Shown one piece after another: positions 1-8,591 of a stretch of DNA of 64,000 bases. The DNA comes from Aestuariivita boseongensis. GTDB taxonomy: Bacteria > Pseudomonadota > Alphaproteobacteria > Rhodobacterales > Rhodobacteraceae. Every line of letters starts with the position of its first letter. Position 1 is the first letter of the stretch. The notes beneath the pieces are model-generated. The model had not been told where the DNA came from, did not search any database, and saw nothing but the letters and a program-made list of their open reading frames with translations. The stretch spans positions 1 through 64,000 of the forward strand of contig NZ_JXYH01000003.1 of the NCBI RefSeq assembly GCF_001262635.1, in the 5' to 3' direction. The translations under genes and the position numbers were made by a program.

Positions 1-8
1 GCGCACGC

Positions 9-602
9 ATGCCCAAACCCACCGATATCGACGCCCTGATCGAACTGATGGCCAAGCTGCCGGGGCTTGGGCCACGTTCGGCACGCCGCGCGGTGCTGCA
101 CCTGATCCGCAAACGCGCACTGATGCTGACCCCTCTGGCCGATCTGATGCAATCCGTGGCTGTTACCGCCCGCGAGTGCCTGAACTGCGGCAATATCGGC
201 ACATCGGACATCTGCGATATCTGCAATGACGAGAAACGCGCCACAGGCGAGATTTGCGTGGTCGAAGACGTCGCTGACCTTTGGGCCATGGAACGGGCTG
301 CAGTCTTCAAGGGCCGCTATCACGTTCTGGGCGGCACGCTCTCGGCGCTCGACGCGGTGGGACCCGAAGACCTGCGCATCCCGCGCCTGGTGGATCGGGT
401 CGCCACGGAAGACGTGACCGAGGTGATCCTGGCGCTGAACGCCACAGTCGACGGGCAAACCACGGCCCATTACATCGCCGATCAGCTCCAAGGCCAATGT
501 CGCCTGACATCTCTCGCGCAAGGCGTGCCCATCGGGGGAGAGCTCGATTACCTCGACGACGGCACCATCACCGCCGCCCTGCGCGCGCGCAAGGACGTGT
601 AA
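9..602 (+). CDS. recR: Recombination protein RecR
   Basis: RecR acts with RecF/RecO to load RecA on gapped DNA during recombinational repair. The 197-residue protein is the usual family length. The N-terminal helix-hairpin-helix segment ([12 protein letters not shown], about residues 17-28) is followed by a four-cysteine zinc finger (CLNCGN...CDIC, about 57-72) and a Toprim domain with the acidic CVVED motif near residue 83 and [13 protein letters not shown] near 143. The ATG at 9 lies so near the window edge that its ribosome binding site cannot be judged. recR commonly follows dnaX-ybaB, which would lie off the left edge (family knowledge, not seen). The next gene starts 9 bases downstream, so the two may be co-transcribed. 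Confidence 0.96.
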   Translation: MPKPTDIDALIELMAKLPGLGPRSARRAVLHLIRKRALMLTPLADLMQSVAVTARECLNCGNIGTSDICDICNDEKRATGEICVVEDVADLWAMERAAVFKGRYHVLGGTLSALDAVGPEDLRIPRLVDRVATEDVTEVILALNATVDGQTTAHYIADQLQGQCRLTSLAQGVPIGGELDYLDDGTITAALRARKDV

Positions 603-611
603 GGCCCCGCC

Positions 612-1007
612 ATGACAGTGATGCGATCCGCACAGGTCTATTTCGGCATCGTCTTTGCCGCAGGTTTCGTTCTGGGCACGCTGCGCGTCTTTTTCCTTGC
701 CCCGATGACAGGCGAACTCGTCGCCGTGTTACTGGAAGTCCCGGTCATTCTTGCGATTTCCTGGTGGGCTGCCGGGGTGGCGACGCGCAACCGGCCACAT
801 CTTGCGACACCGTCTGCGCGCCTCAATATCGGGGCCATCGCCTTTCTGGGGCTGATGGTGGCAGAAGCGTCTCTGGCGATTGCCTTGGGTGGCACGCTGG
901 CAGGCTTTTTGGAAGGCCTGCAGACACCGGCGGGGCTTGCAGGCCTTGCTGGTCAGCTTCTTTTCGCCTTGTTCCCTTGGCTGCGGCTAAAGCTTCAGTC
1001 CCAGTAA
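612..1007 (+). CDS. Small integral membrane protein of unknown function
   Basis: I do not recognise a named family. The 131-residue product is strongly hydrophobic with about four predicted membrane helices (roughly residues 8-28, 37-55, 70-95 and 105-122) and a short basic C-terminus (LRLKLQSQ). It starts with ATG 9 bases after the recR stop, so it is probably translated from the recR transcript. It ends just before a GC-rich hairpin shared with the convergent decarboxylase gene. No signal peptide or catalytic motif is apparent. Reality of the gene is supported by the continuous frame, membrane-like composition and tight spacing to recR. Confidence 0.75.
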   Translation: MTVMRSAQVYFGIVFAAGFVLGTLRVFFLAPMTGELVAVLLEVPVILAISWWAAGVATRNRPHLATPSARLNIGAIAFLGLMVAEASLAIALGGTLAGFLEGLQTPAGLAGLAGQLLFALFPWLRLKLQSQ

Positions 1008-1013
1008 CGCACA

Positions 1014-1041
1014 GCCGCCTGCCCCTCCCAAAGCAGGCGGC
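1014..1041. terminator. Hairpin between convergent genes
   Basis: A perfect 9-bp inverted repeat (GCCGCCTGC at 1014-1022 and GCAGGCGGC at 1033-1041, 10-base loop) lies between two convergent genes. Neither strand has a T-run after it, so it is at best a weak intrinsic terminator or a 3'-end stabiliser. Confidence 0.4.
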
Positions 1042-1052
1042 GCGCCCCGCCG

Positions 1053-2216
1053 TCAGAGGACGATCACGTCCAGCGGCGGAAATCCGTTAAAGCCGATCGA
1101 GGCATAGGTCGTGGTGTAGGCCCCGCAGTTGCGGATCACCACACGGTCGCCCGATGCCAGAGCGAGCGGCAATTGAACCGGCCGTTTTTCATAAAGCACA
1201 TCGGCGCTGTCGCAGGACGGGCCAGCCAGAACGCACGGTCCAACCTCGCCGCCGTCATGGGGCGTGTCGATGCGATAACGGATCGCCTCGTCCATGGTTT
1301 CCGCCAGGCCCGAAAATTTGCCGATATCCAGATAAACCCAGCGGTGCAGATCGTCAGGCGACTTGCGCGACACCAGCAGCACTTCCGCCGCGATATGGCC
1401 CGCTTCGGCCACCATGCCACGGCCGGGTTCAGCCATCACATCCACATCTCCGAAGCGCGCGCGCACTTGCGCGATCACCGCAGCCGCATAAGCGCGGGGC
1501 GCGTCGATCGGCTGGTCGTAGAACGCCGGGAAACCGCCACCGATGTTCAGCAGGCTCAGTTCGTGACCGGCATCTTGGGCGGCGTGCCACAGCTCGGACA
1601 TCTGATCCAGAACCGGCGCCCAGAATTGCGCCTGACGGGTCTGGCTGCCCACGTGGAACGACAGACCAACCGGGGTCAGACCGACCGACACGGCATAATC
1701 CAGAAGCGCAGGCAGTGCCGACGGCGCGCAGCCAAATTTGCGCGACAAGGGCCAATCGGCCAGTTGGCTTTCCACGATCACGCGCAGGTAGACACGTGCA
1801 CCGGGCGCGTGCCCTGCGATCTTGTCCAGTTCGGCCTCGGCATCGGCGGCAAAGAGTGTCACACCCACACCATAGGCGAATGCGATATCGCTCGGTTTTT
1901 TCACAGTGTTGCCGAAGGAAATCACCTCGGGCCGCGCGCCTTGGGCCAGACACAGCTCAATCTCGGCGCGGCTGGCGGCATCAAAGCCCGATCCACGCTC
2001 CACCAGCAGGCGGATGATCTTGGGTTCGGGGTTCGCTTTGACGGCATAGTGAATATGCGCGCCATCCAGACCTTCGTTCAGCGCATCATATTGCGCGGCC
2101 ACGCGGGCACGATCCAGAACAAGGGTTGGACGATCAAAACGGTGACGTGCGATATAGTCCAGAGCAGCGTCGTCGGAATAGGCCACGCGAAACGCGCCAC
2201 CAGCAAAAGCGTTCAT
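1053..2216 (-). CDS. Type III PLP-dependent decarboxylase (ornithine/lysine decarboxylase family)
   Basis: An alanine-racemase-fold, PLP-dependent decarboxylase that would make putrescine (or cadaverine) from ornithine (or lysine) in the cytoplasm. The PLP lysine is in HYAVKANPEP (about residue 60 from the chosen start). Further family motifs are SFHVGSQ, LNIGGGFP, EPGRGMVAEAG and the active-site cysteine region GPSCDSADVLY near the C-terminus. I chose ATG at 2216 because GGAG lies six bases upstream; a TTG at 2228 would add four residues. The 387-residue length fits bacterial ornithine decarboxylases. Diaminopimelate decarboxylase is excluded as less likely because the protein is shorter and matches the ODC motif set. 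It diverges from the dehalogenase-like hydrolase. Confidence 0.9.
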   Translation of the reverse strand: MNAFAGGAFRVAYSDDAALDYIARHRFDRPTLVLDRARVAAQYDALNEGLDGAHIHYAVKANPEPKIIRLLVERGSGFDAASRAEIELCLAQGARPEVISFGNTVKKPSDIAFAYGVGVTLFAADAEAELDKIAGHAPGARVYLRVIVESQLADWPLSRKFGCAPSALPALLDYAVSVGLTPVGLSFHVGSQTRQAQFWAPVLDQMSELWHAAQDAGHELSLLNIGGGFPAFYDQPIDAPRAYAAAVIAQVRARFGDVDVMAEPGRGMVAEAGHIAAEVLLVSRKSPDDLHRWVYLDIGKFSGLAETMDEAIRYRIDTPHDGGEVGPCVLAGPSCDSADVLYEKRPVQLPLALASGDRVVIRNCGAYTTTYASIGFNGFPPLDVIVL

Positions 2217-2431
2217 GGTCATCTCCAAAGGTACCGTCCATCAAAGGACAGGGTGAACAATCAGAGACGTTACCGTCGCTACGTAAACACGGGGCTGTTT
2301 GGCTCGGCCAGAGGCGCGTGCGTTGGCGTCTGTCCGCGCCCTTTGCGCCGAATTGATGAGTCGTGCAACAGTTTTTTTCACCCTTCGGAATTATTTGCGG
2401 GCCGGGGGATTTCGCGGCAATTTGGACACAG

Positions 2432-3370
2432 ATGACTGACCCCTTTGACCCCGAAACCATCTGCGCCGCAGCCCCCGTCGCCCCGTCCTTCTTTGACGGG
2501 TTTTCCGAGCGTTTCGTGCCGGTGGGCGATGGTGAGATTTTCATCCGGCAGGCAGGGTCCGGCCCGCCGCTTTTGCTGCTGCATGGCTATCCGCAAACCA
2601 GCGCGATGTGGCACCGCGTGGCCCCAAGGCTGGCGCAGGAGTTTACCGTGATTGCTGCAGATCTGCGCGGCTATGGCCGGTCTTTCAAACCGGAAACCGA
2701 TGCCGATCACAGCCCCTATTCCAAACGCGCCATGGCGGGGGATATGGTCACCTTGATGCGCGCCTTGGGTCATGATCGCTTTCTGATCGGGGCACACGAC
2801 CGGGGCGCACGCGTGGCCCACCGCCTGGCCGCCGATCACCCAGACGCGGTGCGCGCATTATCCGTTCTGGACATCGCCCCGACGCGCGAAATGTATGCCC
2901 ACGCCACATCCGATTTCGCGCGCGCCTACTGGCACTGGTACTGGCTGATCCAACCGGCCCCGTTTCCGGAAAAGCTGATCAGTGCTGATCCCGATTGGTT
3001 CTGGTGCAAGAAATGCTGTTCGGGCTCTGCCGGGCCCACGCCCTTTGCAAGGCAAGCCTTTGACGAATACCTGGCGGCCTTCCGCGACCCCGCCACCATC
3101 CACGCCAGTTGCGAAGATTACCGCGCCGCGATCGGCATCGACATCGCTCATGACACCGCCGATGAGGCCAAACTGACAATGCCCCTTCTGGCGCTTTGGG
3201 GCGCCAACGGGGCCATTGCCGCGCATTTCGACTGCCTGGCGCTTTGGCGCAAGCGGGCCGAGATTGTGTCAGGCCACGCCCTGCCCGGAGGGCATTACCT
3301 GGCCGAAGAAATCCCGGATCGGGTTCTTGACGCCTGGCTGCCGTTTCTTCGCGACCACGCCAACCGCTGA
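2432..3370 (+). CDS. Alpha/beta hydrolase, fluoroacetate/haloacetate dehalogenase-like
   Basis: Alpha/beta-hydrolase of the haloacetate dehalogenase subfamily, which hydrolyses carbon-halogen bonds through an aspartyl ester. Visible from the chosen start: oxyanion motif LLLLHGYPQ (about residue 47), nucleophile elbow GAHDRGARVAHRL with Asp near 123 and the two arginines that bind carboxylate in fluoroacetate dehalogenases, a second Asp in VLDIAP near 147, the HWYW segment near 168 equivalent to the fluoride-binding His/Trp pair, and the base His in PGGHYLAEE. ATG 2432 has GGA seven bases upstream and begins MTDPFD; an upstream ATG-less extension is unlikely. The real substrate is unknown; epoxide hydrolases are the nearest alternative, but the DRGAR motif favours dehalogenase. 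Confidence 0.88.
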   Translation: MTDPFDPETICAAAPVAPSFFDGFSERFVPVGDGEIFIRQAGSGPPLLLLHGYPQTSAMWHRVAPRLAQEFTVIAADLRGYGRSFKPETDADHSPYSKRAMAGDMVTLMRALGHDRFLIGAHDRGARVAHRLAADHPDAVRALSVLDIAPTREMYAHATSDFARAYWHWYWLIQPAPFPEKLISADPDWFWCKKCCSGSAGPTPFARQAFDEYLAAFRDPATIHASCEDYRAAIGIDIAHDTADEAKLTMPLLALWGANGAIAAHFDCLALWRKRAEIVSGHALPGGHYLAEEIPDRVLDAWLPFLRDHANR

Positions 3371-3385
3371 ACGCACCGCACCCAA

Positions 3386-3417
3386 GAAAAAACCCCGGCA
3401 CTCAGACCGGGGTTTTC
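3386..3417. terminator. Bidirectional intrinsic terminator
   Basis: Inverted repeat AAAACCCCGG (3389-3398) / CCGGGGTTTT (3407-3416) with an 8-base loop lies between convergent genes. T-runs on both strands make it a good bidirectional terminator. Confidence 0.85.
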
Positions 3418-3438
3418 AGACATACTTGAGGCAGACGA

Positions 3439-4212
3439 TCAGATCCGATCGTCCTCATCCTCGTCATCGTCGTCACCGCCGCCTTTGGGCAGGTTGAACA
3501 GGCTGTCCGCATCCGCGATCGCGGCGGCGGGGTCTTTTTCGTCCTCATCATCGTCCGAACCGCCCAGCGTGAAGGTCTCCAGCCCCTCGATCGCCGTCGG
3601 GATCTTGGGCTCGGCCTCCATGCCAAGGCTCTGTTCGGTCGACACCAGCTTGCGACGCTCGTCATCGCTCATCACTTCGCCTTCCTTGGCCTTCTTGGCC
3701 GCGGCCTTCTGCACGGCTGCGTCAAGTTCGGACTGTTTGCACAGGCCCAGCGCCACCGGGTCAATCGGCTGGATGTTCGAGATGTTCCAATGCGTCCGCT
3801 CGCGAATCGACTGGATCGTCGGCTTGGTCGTCCCCACCAGTTTCGAAATCTGGCCATCGGTCAGTTCCGGGTGGAATTTCACCAGCCACAGGATCGACGC
3901 AGGCCGGTCCTGACGTTTGGACAGGGGCGTATACCGGGGCCCGCGGCGCTTTTCCTCACCCACGGCGGCGGCGTTGAATTTCAGCTGCAGCTTGTGCAGC
4001 GGATTCTTTTCGGCCGCGTCAATCTCGTCCTGGGTCAGCTGGTTGTTGGCGATGGGGTCAAACCCTTTCACACCGGCCGCCACATCGCCATCGGCGATGC
4101 CCTGAATTTCCAGTTCGTGCATGCCCACGAAATCCGCGATCTGCTTGAAGCTGATCGTTGTGTTATCCACCAGCCAGACGGCGGTTGCCTTGGCCATCAG
4201 CGGTTTTGCCAT
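3439..4212 (-). CDS. trcR: Cell cycle transcriptional regulator TrcR (DUF1013)
   Basis: Matches the alphaproteobacterial DUF1013/TrcR family, described in Caulobacter as an RNA-polymerase-associated cell-cycle regulator. Features seen: the N-terminal MAKATAVWLVDNTTISFKQIADF segment, a basic patch RGPRYTPLSKRQDRPASILWL, an HTH-like stretch LTDGQISKLVGTTKPTIQSI (about residues 117-136), and a long acidic tail rich in Asp/Glu (last 40 residues). The 257-residue length is slightly long because of the tail. ATG 4212 is preceded by AAGGAGA at good spacing. It is convergent with the hydrolase gene across a bidirectional terminator. The family assignment is firm; the DNA- or polymerase-binding role is family knowledge only. 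Confidence 0.9.
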   Translation of the reverse strand: MAKPLMAKATAVWLVDNTTISFKQIADFVGMHELEIQGIADGDVAAGVKGFDPIANNQLTQDEIDAAEKNPLHKLQLKFNAAAVGEEKRRGPRYTPLSKRQDRPASILWLVKFHPELTDGQISKLVGTTKPTIQSIRERTHWNISNIQPIDPVALGLCKQSELDAAVQKAAAKKAKEGEVMSDDERRKLVSTEQSLGMEAEPKIPTAIEGLETFTLGGSDDDEDEKDPAAAIADADSLFNLPKGGGDDDDEDEDDRI

Positions 4213-4338
4213 GTCGCGTCTCCTTTGCGCAAATCTCTCCCGTCGCCTGAAAGAGGCTGTCCTGCGGGGCAGAACGGTTTCCGTTGTCGGGGAACTTGAG
4301 CGCTATATAGTCAGACCGCGATCAGAAGGGAAGAGAGA

Positions 4339-4968
4339 ATGCGCGCCTGGGTTTTGGCCTTCATGCTGTTGCCGGGACTGGCCTGGGCCAATGGCAAGCC
4401 CGGGCAGTTCGACTATTACGTGTTGTCGTTAAGCTGGTCGCCCAATTGGTGCGAGATCGAAGGCGACGCGCGCGGGTCGGATCAATGCGATGCGCGCCAC
4501 GACCACGGCTGGATCCTGCACGGGCTCTGGCCGCAATATCACCGCGGCTGGCCATCCTTCTGTCAAACCGCCGAACGCGCGCCGTCCCGTGGCATGACGG
4601 CGGCGATGAGCGATATCATGGGCTCATCGGGCCTCGCCTGGCATCAATGGAGGAAACACGGCACCTGCTCGGGCCTGTCGGCACCTGCCTACTACGCCCT
4701 GTCGCGCGAAGCTTACGCACGCGTCACCCGGCCCGAGATCTTTCGCAAACTGACCCGCCCCGTGAAACTGCCCGCATCCGTCGTGGAAGAGGCCTGGCTG
4801 GAGGCAAACCCGGATCTGGAGCCCGACGGCATCACGATCACCTGCCGCGACGGCTATATCCAAGAGGCGCGCATCTGCCTGTCGCGCGACCTTGATCCGG
4901 TGCCCTGCGGGAGGGATGTGGTCCGCGATTGCCGGATGCGGGATGCGGTGTTTGCGCCGGTGCGGTAG
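4339..4968 (+). CDS. Secreted ribonuclease T2
   Basis: RNase T2 family endoribonuclease, exported to the periplasm or outside. A signal peptide is visible (MRAWVLAFMLLPGLAWA, cleavage expected near residue 17-19). Both catalytic segments are present: CAS1 ILHGLWPQY (about residue 60) and CAS2 WHQWRKHGTCSGL (about 101), with the two catalytic histidines and the lysine/glutamine neighbours. Several cysteines could form disulfides, consistent with export. The 209-residue length is normal for bacterial members. The start is ATG 4339, with GAAGAGAGA just upstream. It diverges from trcR, and the about 125-base gap would hold both promoters. Confidence 0.93.
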   Translation: MRAWVLAFMLLPGLAWANGKPGQFDYYVLSLSWSPNWCEIEGDARGSDQCDARHDHGWILHGLWPQYHRGWPSFCQTAERAPSRGMTAAMSDIMGSSGLAWHQWRKHGTCSGLSAPAYYALSREAYARVTRPEIFRKLTRPVKLPASVVEEAWLEANPDLEPDGITITCRDGYIQEARICLSRDLDPVPCGRDVVRDCRMRDAVFAPVR

Positions 4969-5051
4969 CACAGCCAGCAACGTCGGTGACGCGGTGTTGG
5001 GACCCGCATTACGACGCGCCGACAGCTTTGGAAGTACGGTGCCGCTGCCGC

Positions 5052-5336
5052 TCAGTTGTTGGCCGTCAAAGGGTCAATGACCTGCGGAACTTCGGTGATT
5101 GCGCCGACCGGGATCCCGGACAATTCTGAATGCTTCCGGATCGAATCCTCGCTGTCAGCAAGATAAACGCAGAATGTTTTGTCACCGGCCACATAGCTGT
5201 GCTGCCATTGAATATTCGTGCCAATCTGCGCCAAAGCCTGATTGGATGCTCTGGCAGCACCGCAAAGTTCGGTCACTGACATTTGACCGATACCGGGGAT
5301 ATCACGCTCGATTATGAACCGTTTCATCTGTGCCAT
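5052..5336 (-). CDS. DUF4242 domain protein
   Basis: A 94-residue cytoplasmic protein that matches the DUF4242 pattern: KRFIIERDIPGIGQMS at the start, AARASNQAL, WQHSYVAGDKTFCVYLADSEDSIRKHSELSGIPVGAITEV. The fold is a small ferredoxin-like alpha/beta domain; the biochemical role is not established. The ATG at 5336 is chosen because AGAAAGGAGCGACCC precedes it with ideal spacing; a longer reading upstream lacks these features. It is divergent from a LysR-type regulator whose promoter contains repeated CTAAAGA elements, so this gene is the likely target of that regulator. Confidence 0.85.
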   Translation of the reverse strand: MAQMKRFIIERDIPGIGQMSVTELCGAARASNQALAQIGTNIQWQHSYVAGDKTFCVYLADSEDSIRKHSELSGIPVGAITEVPQVIDPLTANN

Positions 5337-5393
5337 GGGTCGCTCCTTTCTGTTGCGATGCACACAGCTTGAAGCAGCAAATGGGAATCTCCT

Positions 5394-5472
5394 AACTAAG
5401 AAATTTTGCGCCAACTAAAGATTTCCTGTAGTCTTTGAATAGAATTCTGAGCGTGGGAAAGATTTTCTTTAG
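5394..5472. promoter_or_regulatory. Candidate LysR operator between the DUF4242 gene and the regulator
   Basis: The AT-rich gap carries a direct repeat AACTAA (5394-5399 and 5413-5418) and an inverted pair CTAAAGA (5415-5421) / TCTTTAG (5466-5472) that brackets the space between the divergent starts. LysR regulators usually bind such AT-rich repeats between themselves and their target. Confidence 0.45.
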
Positions 5473-5475
5473 CAA

Positions 5476-6495
5476 ATGGCACGCACGACTCATCTGAACG
5501 CGCTTCAGGCATTGGACATGGCTTTGCGTGAAGGTTCATTGCAGCGCGCGGCCGACAAGCTTGGCATTACACCTGCGGCGGTCGGGCAGCGCATCCGTGC
5601 GCTGGAGCAATTTCTTGAAACAGATTTGATCCTGAGAGGGCGTTCTGGTCTGCAAGCGACGCCGGCCTTGCAGTCTGCGCTGGATGATCTGCGCCTTGCC
5701 TTCGATGCGCTTGATCGCGTGTCTGACACCTTGGATTTCCAGCGCACATCCGAAATTCATATTGTGGGCGATCCCGATTGGGTAGACCTTTGGCTGTCCC
5801 CAAGACTGCCGTCGTTTCGGGCGGAATATCCCAACATTTTCTTCAACGCCAACGGGGAAGGCGACGTGCCGATGCGTCTTGGCGCGGCCGACATCATTGT
5901 GGACCGGGATCCCAATGGTCGGACCGCAAGTGGCGAGATTTTGTACCACGAAGTGTTTCTGCCCGTCGGGTCCCCGGAAAATGTCGGGCGTGTGCAAGAT
6001 CCTCATTCTGCCAAGACGGATGATGGAAGCCCGCGCTATTTGCCCGTCGGTCAACTGTCCAGCCGTGAAGGCATGTGGCAGCATTCACAGAAAGGCGGCC
6101 TGGAGGGGTTTCCGCTGCTTCATATCAAGCCACGATCAGATGCGCCTGATATACCCGGGTGGGCGGATTGGCTGCACCGCTACCCCTATGAGCGAACCTC
6201 GCCCGAACGCGGTGTCCAATATTCGCTTGAACGGAATGCCCTGGACGGTGTCAGATCCAACGCAGGTCTTTTGATATGCGGTTTGTCATGCATCATCGAC
6301 GATTTGCACCGCGGCGATCTCAGCCTCATTTTCCCGGCACGCGAAAGCCTGAAGGCCAAACACCCCTATCGCATCAAGGTCCGGGAAGAGACCAAAACCA
6401 GACCGCAAGTCCTGCGCTTTCTGGAGTGGCTGCATGGCGAAGTCGCAAAGACAAAAACCGCCATGCAGGCTGTGTTGAATGCAGACGCGCTCTGA
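5476..6495 (+). CDS. LysR family transcriptional regulator (GcvA-like)
   Basis: LysR-type regulator of 339 residues. The N-terminal winged HTH is clear: LNALQALDMALREGSLQRAADKLGITPAAVGQRIRALEQFL (about residues 7-47), followed by the linker helix and a co-inducer-binding domain beginning near residue 90 (SEIHIVGDPDWVDLWLSPRLPSF). The layout resembles the GcvA/AmpR branch. No good ribosome binding site precedes ATG 5476, so translation may be weak or leaderless. It diverges from the DUF4242 gene, the usual arrangement for a LysR regulator and its target. Length is about 30-40 residues longer than average, mainly in the C-terminal half. The ligand is unknown. Confidence 0.9.
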   Translation: MARTTHLNALQALDMALREGSLQRAADKLGITPAAVGQRIRALEQFLETDLILRGRSGLQATPALQSALDDLRLAFDALDRVSDTLDFQRTSEIHIVGDPDWVDLWLSPRLPSFRAEYPNIFFNANGEGDVPMRLGAADIIVDRDPNGRTASGEILYHEVFLPVGSPENVGRVQDPHSAKTDDGSPRYLPVGQLSSREGMWQHSQKGGLEGFPLLHIKPRSDAPDIPGWADWLHRYPYERTSPERGVQYSLERNALDGVRSNAGLLICGLSCIIDDLHRGDLSLIFPARESLKAKHPYRIKVREETKTRPQVLRFLEWLHGEVAKTKTAMQAVLNADAL

Positions 6496-6513
6496 CGCCT
6501 GATCCGCAACGCG

Positions 6514-7488
6514 CTACGGCAACAAAACCGTCGATCCGGTCGTCTGCCGCGCCTCAAGCGCGCGATGCGCATCCGCCACCTCGTCCAGTTTGAACCGCTG
6601 GTCGATCCGGATCGTCACATCGCCTGCTTCGACCTTGTCAAACAGATGCCGCGCCATGGCCTGGCAGGCGTCGTGATCGGCGATATGCGTGAACAGCGTG
6701 GGCCGCGTGATCTTGAGCGATCCTTTCTGACCCAGGATGCCGATATTGAACGGCGGCACGGGGCCAGAGGCGTTACCGAAGGAAATGAACATCCCCAATG
6801 GCTTGAGGCTGTCCAGAGACCCTTCAAACGTATCAGCCCCCACGGCGTCCATGACCACATCCACACCTTTGCCATCGGTCAATTCGCGCACGCGCGCCGC
6901 GAAATCTTTAGTCCGATAGTTGATGCAATGCGTAGCCCCATGATCCAGCGCCAGCTGGCATTTCTCATCTGTGCCAGCGGTGCCAATCAGCGTGATCCCC
7001 TCTGACCGCGCCCATTGGCAGGCGATCAGGCCAACCCCGCCCGCGGCGGCGTGAAACAGCACAGTATCGCCCTTTTTCAACGGTGTGGTGCGGTGGAACA
7101 GATATTCCACCGTCATGCCCTTCAGCATCATCGCCGCTGCCGTCTCAAAGGAAATCCCATCCGGCACCGGACACACCTGCGCGGCAGGCATGACGCGTGC
7201 CTCGCAATAAGCGCCCGGCGGCATCGCGGCATAGGCGGCGCGGTCGCCAACTTTCAGGTGGGTCACACCGTCGCCCACGGCCTCGATCACGCCTGCGGCT
7301 TCCATGCCCAACGCATGCGGCATCTCCAGCGGGTACAGCCCTGTGCGTTGATAGACGTCGATGAAGTTCAGACCAACCGCCTCATGCCGGATGCGGATCT
7401 CACCCGGTCCGGGCTCACCAACCTCGCGATCCACAAGCTTGAACTCTTCCGGCCCACCGGCCGCTTCAATGATCGCCGTTTTGGCCAT
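6514..7488 (-). CDS. NADPH:quinone oxidoreductase (zeta-crystallin type)
   Basis: Medium-chain dehydrogenase/reductase, zinc-free quinone oxidoreductase branch (QOR). Visible motifs: GroES-like N-terminus PGPGEIRIRHEAVGLNFIDVYQRTGLYP (about residues 27-54), GMEAAGVIEAVGDGV, and the nucleotide-binding segment HAAAGGVGLIACQWARSEG (about 146-164), followed by GTAGTDEKCQLALDHGATHCINY. No structural or catalytic zinc ligands of alcohol dehydrogenases are evident. The 324 residues fit the family. ATG 7488 follows GGAGGAT at good spacing. It lies downstream of a second, related oxidoreductase on the same strand (40-base gap), so the two are likely one transcript with coq9. Confidence 0.92.
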   Translation of the reverse strand: MAKTAIIEAAGGPEEFKLVDREVGEPGPGEIRIRHEAVGLNFIDVYQRTGLYPLEMPHALGMEAAGVIEAVGDGVTHLKVGDRAAYAAMPPGAYCEARVMPAAQVCPVPDGISFETAAAMMLKGMTVEYLFHRTTPLKKGDTVLFHAAAGGVGLIACQWARSEGITLIGTAGTDEKCQLALDHGATHCINYRTKDFAARVRELTDGKGVDVVMDAVGADTFEGSLDSLKPLGMFISFGNASGPVPPFNIGILGQKGSLKITRPTLFTHIADHDACQAMARHLFDKVEAGDVTIRIDQRFKLDEVADAHRALEARQTTGSTVLLP

Positions 7489-7527
7489 CTCACATCCTCC
7501 CTCGTTCTTCTTGCTTCAAATACGAAA

Positions 7528-8517
7528 TCAACCGCCAGCCACTTCGAGCACGATCTTGCCAATATGGCCGGAGCTTTCCATACGCGCATGCGCCGCCGAC
7601 GCCTGATCCAACGGAAACTCCGAATCCATGATGGGCCGCACGCGCCCAGCATCCAGCAAGGGCCAGACCGCCTCGCGCAAGTCCTGGGCGATTTTCGCCT
7701 TCGCCAAATCCGACTGGGGCCGCAAGGTGCTGCCCGTCATGGTCAGCCGCCGTGTCATCAACTGGGCAAAATTCACCTCGACCTTGGGGCCCTGCAGAAA
7801 CGCGATCTGCACCAGCCGCCCGTCATCGGCCAAGGCCTTGAGGTTGCGCGGGATGTACTCACCACCCACCATGTCCAGGATCAGATCCGCCCCGCCTTCG
7901 GCACGGATCACATCGACGAAATCCTCTTCGCGGTAATTGATCGCGCGCTCGGCCCCCAGATCCAGACAGGCCTGGCACTTTTCCTCCGACCCGGCGGTGA
8001 CAAAGACGCGCGCGCCAAAGACGTGGGCCAGTTGAATGGCCGTCGTTCCAATCCCGCTTGAACCGCCGTGGATCAGGAACCGCTCCCCTGCTTTCAGGCC
8101 GCCACGGGTGAAGACGTTGGAAAAGACGGTGAAATACGTCTCGGGCAGGCAAGCCGCCTCTTTCAGCGACAGACCCTTGGGCACGGGCAGGCAATGGGCG
8201 GCAGGGGTGGCCACATATTCCGCATACCCGCCGCCGGGCAACAACCCGCAGACCTGATCGCCCACGGACCATTCGGTCACGCCGGTGCCCACAGCGACAA
8301 CCTCACCCGCGGCCTCAAGACCGGGCAGGTCACTGGCCCCGGGGGGCGGCGCATAGGCCCCCGCACGCTGCAGCGCGTCGGGTCGGTTCACCCCGGCCCA
8401 GGCCACTTTCATCACGATCTGACCATGCGCAGGCTGAGGCACGGGGCGTTCGGTGATCTGAAGAACATCCGGCCCACCGGGTTTGGTGATTTCAACGGCG
8501 CGCATTGTGTCTGTCAT
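7528..8517 (-). CDS. NAD(P)H quinone oxidoreductase, PIG3 type
   Basis: Second medium-chain reductase of 329 residues, of the PIG3/TP53I3-like branch. Motifs: MRAVEITKPGGPDVLQITERPVPQP at the start, WAGVNRPDALQRAG with the substrate-binding Asn, LPGLEAAGEVVAVGTGVT, the nucleotide fold IHGGSSGIGTTAIQLAHVFGARVF (about residues 143-166), and TAGSEEKCQACLDLGAERAINY. ATG 8517 is chosen because AAGGAAAGGATCACACCC precedes it; the frame extends upstream without a better start. Tandem with the next quinone reductase and downstream of coq9, which suggests a link to quinone chemistry, though these enzymes reduce many quinones and enals. Confidence 0.92.
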   Translation of the reverse strand: MTDTMRAVEITKPGGPDVLQITERPVPQPAHGQIVMKVAWAGVNRPDALQRAGAYAPPPGASDLPGLEAAGEVVAVGTGVTEWSVGDQVCGLLPGGGYAEYVATPAAHCLPVPKGLSLKEAACLPETYFTVFSNVFTRGGLKAGERFLIHGGSSGIGTTAIQLAHVFGARVFVTAGSEEKCQACLDLGAERAINYREEDFVDVIRAEGGADLILDMVGGEYIPRNLKALADDGRLVQIAFLQGPKVEVNFAQLMTRRLTMTGSTLRPQSDLAKAKIAQDLREAVWPLLDAGRVRPIMDSEFPLDQASAAHARMESSGHIGKIVLEVAGG

Positions 8518-8591
8518 GGGTGTGATCCTTTCCTTGCGCCCACTGCGTACCACCCGCAAGCGCGGGCGAAAAGACGGCCGTTACCTGAGGG

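Noticed and set aside
281-1090. 269-codon frame on the plus strand
   Set aside because: Overlaps recR and the small membrane protein in another frame; Arg-rich shadow composition.
1173-2435. 420-codon open frame on the plus strand
   Set aside because: Antisense to the PLP decarboxylase; no family-like motifs.
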